A stretch of DNA of 7,333 nt from Deltaproteobacteria bacterium (GTDB lineage: Bacteria; Desulfobacterota_B; Binatia; Binatales; Binataceae), in assembly GCA_021827465.1 (NCBI GenBank), contig JAKAVX010000119.1, forward strand, positions 1 through 7,333, read 5' to 3'. How positions within the stretch are numbered: position 1 is the first letter of the stretch; each line of letters starts with the position of its first letter. Position numbers and translations under genes: made by a program. The notes under the pieces are model-generated. The model worked only from the letters and a program-made list of their open reading frames with translations, was not told the origin of the DNA and made no database searches. Below, in pieces: positions 6,035-7,333 of this stretch.

Positions 6035-6060
6035 CTCGCTCCGGCCTAAAGGCCGACGAG
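6035..6060 (-). other. Hairpin directly before the membrane protein's ribosome site
   Basis: CGGCC pairs with GGCCG around a TTTA loop (TAAA on the plus strand), and CTCG/CGAG pair outside a small asymmetric internal bulge. On the minus strand the hairpin ends just before the AGGAGGTG ribosome site at 6034-6027. No T-tract follows, so it is not a standard terminator. It could protect the CoA-transferase mRNA end or affect translation of the next gene. Function not shown. Confidence 0.35.
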
Positions 6061-6090
6061 CGCGGCCGAGAATGTCCCCAGTCCCTCCTC

Positions 6091-6124
6091 CAGATCAGAA
6101 CCTTCCTCAGATCAGAACCTTCCT
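6091..6124. repeat. Perfect 17-bp tandem duplication at the 3' end of the CoA-transferase gene
   Basis: CAGATCAGAACCTTCCT occurs twice head to tail with no mismatch, at 6091-6107 and 6108-6124. The copy at 6108-6124 encodes the last residues of the CoA-transferase (RKVLI). The other lies mostly downstream of the stop codon. On the minus strand the TGA stop (6109-6107) is formed exactly at the junction, TG from the first unit and A from the second. Confidence 0.95.
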
Positions 6125-7315
6125 CTCGCGCATCATCGCGATCTCATCAGCCGAATAACCGAGCAGGCCGGAAAGCACCTCGTCGGTATCCTGTCCAATC
6201 ATGGGGGCGGGCCGATAATCAGGCTTCATCGCGCTGAAGCCGACCGGCAGTCCCGGCACAACTCTCCGCCCGCTCTCCCCATGCTCCAATTCCACCAGCA
6301 TCCCGGAAGCGAGGAAAGCGCTGTCATGCATCAGATCGACCGGCCCGTAAACCGGTCCCGCCGCGATACCGCGCTCGCGAAGCTTCGTCGCCAGCTCGTC
6401 GCGATCGAAAGTCTTCGTTCGCGCCGCGATTTCAGCCTCCAGCGCTTCGACATTGGCAAGGCGCTGAGCGAGCCGCGTGAAGCGGCGATCGGTGGCGAGG
6501 GCGGGCGCGCCAAGCACTTCGCATAGCGCGCCGAACTCCTCTTCGGTCGCGATCGCGATCGCAACCCAACAGTCGTCGCCCCTGGACGGAAACACTCCAT
6601 GCGGCGCCATCGATTCCGCCCGGTTGCCGATTGGCCCCTGCTCGCGCCAGTTGAGGAAGTAGTCCATCATCCCCTCGGGCAGCATCGCGGTCACCGTCTC
6701 CGCCATCGAGAGGTCGAGATACTGGCCCTCGCCGGTGCTGTCGCGATAGTGCAACGCCGCGAGCATGAAGAAGGTCATCGCGACACCGACCGCGAAATCA
6801 GGCCAGGTGCCGCCTATCCCGCACGGAAAGCTGTCCGGATAACCCGTCAGATGGCACATCCCGGCGAACGCCTGCGTGGTCGGGCCGAAGCCCACGGTGC
6901 TCGCGTAGGGCCCGCTCTGACCGAGCGGAGTGCCGGAGAGCATTATGATGTCGGGCTTGACTGCGCGCAGGTCCTCGTAGGAGAGCCCGAACTTCCTCAT
7001 GTTGCCGACGGTGAAGTTCTCGGTCGCGATATCGCTTTTGGCGACCAGCTTGAGCGCGACCTCGCGGGCTTCGGGATGCGCCAGGTTGAGCGCGACGCCG
7101 CGCCTTGAGAAATTTATCGAGTTGTACATGCCGCTTCGGTTGATTCCGACCATCCCGTCGGTGCCGCCCAGAAAGCGTACGATATCGGGCGCTAGCGTGC
7201 TTTCGACGCGGATTACCTCGGCGCCGAGCGAGCCGAGCCACGCGGTCGCGTGCGGGATTGCGAAAATCCAGCCGAAGTCGGCGATGCGGATTCCTTCGAA
7301 CGGAAGCTGGCCCAT
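6107..7315 (-). CDS. CaiB/BaiF-type class III CoA-transferase
   Basis: A complete 402-residue cytoplasmic enzyme of the CoA-transferase family III (formyl-CoA transferase, CaiB, BaiF, alpha-methylacyl-CoA racemase). It moves CoA between carboxylic acids through an enzyme-bound aspartyl anhydride. Evidence: the N-terminal GIRIADFGWIFAIPHATAWLGSLGAEVIRVE (8-38), NFSRRGVALNLAHPEAR (68-84), the strand LSYEDLRAVKPDIIMLSGTPLGQSGPY (111-137), TWPDFAVGV (170-178) with Asp173 at the usual nucleophile position, and GEGQYLDLSMAETV plus HGVFPSRGDDCWVAIAI in the second half. GIAAGPVYGPVDLMHD (about 315-330) is the family's C-terminal signature. Length is normal. The ATG at 7315 follows GGGGTGA by four bases. 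Its acid substrate cannot be read from sequence; such genes often serve fatty, aromatic or carnitine-like acid breakdown. The stop codon is formed by a 17-bp tandem duplication. Confidence 0.93.
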   Translation of the reverse strand: MGQLPFEGIRIADFGWIFAIPHATAWLGSLGAEVIRVESTLAPDIVRFLGGTDGMVGINRSGMYNSINFSRRGVALNLAHPEAREVALKLVAKSDIATENFTVGNMRKFGLSYEDLRAVKPDIIMLSGTPLGQSGPYASTVGFGPTTQAFAGMCHLTGYPDSFPCGIGGTWPDFAVGVAMTFFMLAALHYRDSTGEGQYLDLSMAETVTAMLPEGMMDYFLNWREQGPIGNRAESMAPHGVFPSRGDDCWVAIAIATEEEFGALCEVLGAPALATDRRFTRLAQRLANVEALEAEIAARTKTFDRDELATKLRERGIAAGPVYGPVDLMHDSAFLASGMLVELEHGESGRRVVPGLPVGFSAMKPDYRPAPMIGQDTDEVLSGLLGYSADEIAMMRERKVLI

Positions 7316-7333
7316 CAGATCACCCCGCCACTG

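Noticed and set aside
6548..6562. GCGATCGC octamers overlapping in the CoA-transferase gene, like cyanobacterial HIP1
   Set aside because: They encode the ordinary IAIA stretch, and only one other copy was seen (about 4453), so there is no sign of genome-wide enrichment.

Overview
The window is GC-rich chromosomal DNA from a Gram-negative bacterium that respires with a proton-pumping NADH:quinone oxidoreductase. The sequence alone does not fix the taxon. The mix of a deltaproteobacterial-looking nuo locus, an exported DUF1329 protein, an AmgK/MurU-like pair and a CaiB/BaiF CoA-transferase would suit an uncultured deltaproteobacterial lineage (for example Binatota or Desulfobacterota-like), but that is only an inference.

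Layout. (1) 1-1406, minus strand: the start of a complex I operon in the order nuoA, nuoC, nuoD, with nuoD running off the left edge. No nuoB lies between nuoA and nuoC, where only 80 bases separate the genes. (2) 1407-1916: a gene-poor, comparatively AT-rich divergent region of about 510 bases. It holds a minus-strand hairpin plus T-tract about 100 bases upstream of nuoA, with a mutually exclusive alternative stem, so it is a candidate nuo leader attenuator. It also holds a plausible plus-strand promoter for the next gene. (3) 1917-3266, plus: an exported DUF1329-family protein, closed by a textbook intrinsic terminator. (4) 3392-5247, plus: a two-gene unit of an AmgK-like sugar kinase and a MurU-like sugar-1-phosphate nucleotidylyltransferase, together resembling the anomeric kinase/uridylyltransferase shortcut of cell-wall amino-sugar recycling. 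(5) 5306-7315, minus: a class III (CaiB/BaiF) CoA-transferase followed by an unrecognised polytopic membrane protein. The two plausibly form one transcript that converges on murU.

The genes form three or four independent functional units rather than one pathway: respiration, an envelope-associated exported protein, amino-sugar salvage, and acyl-CoA metabolism plus an unknown membrane protein. I did not find a phage, IS element, CRISPR array, RNA gene or obvious new defence system. The points most worth following are the missing nuoB, the possible nuo attenuator, and a 17-bp tandem duplication whose junction forms the stop codon of the CoA-transferase gene.
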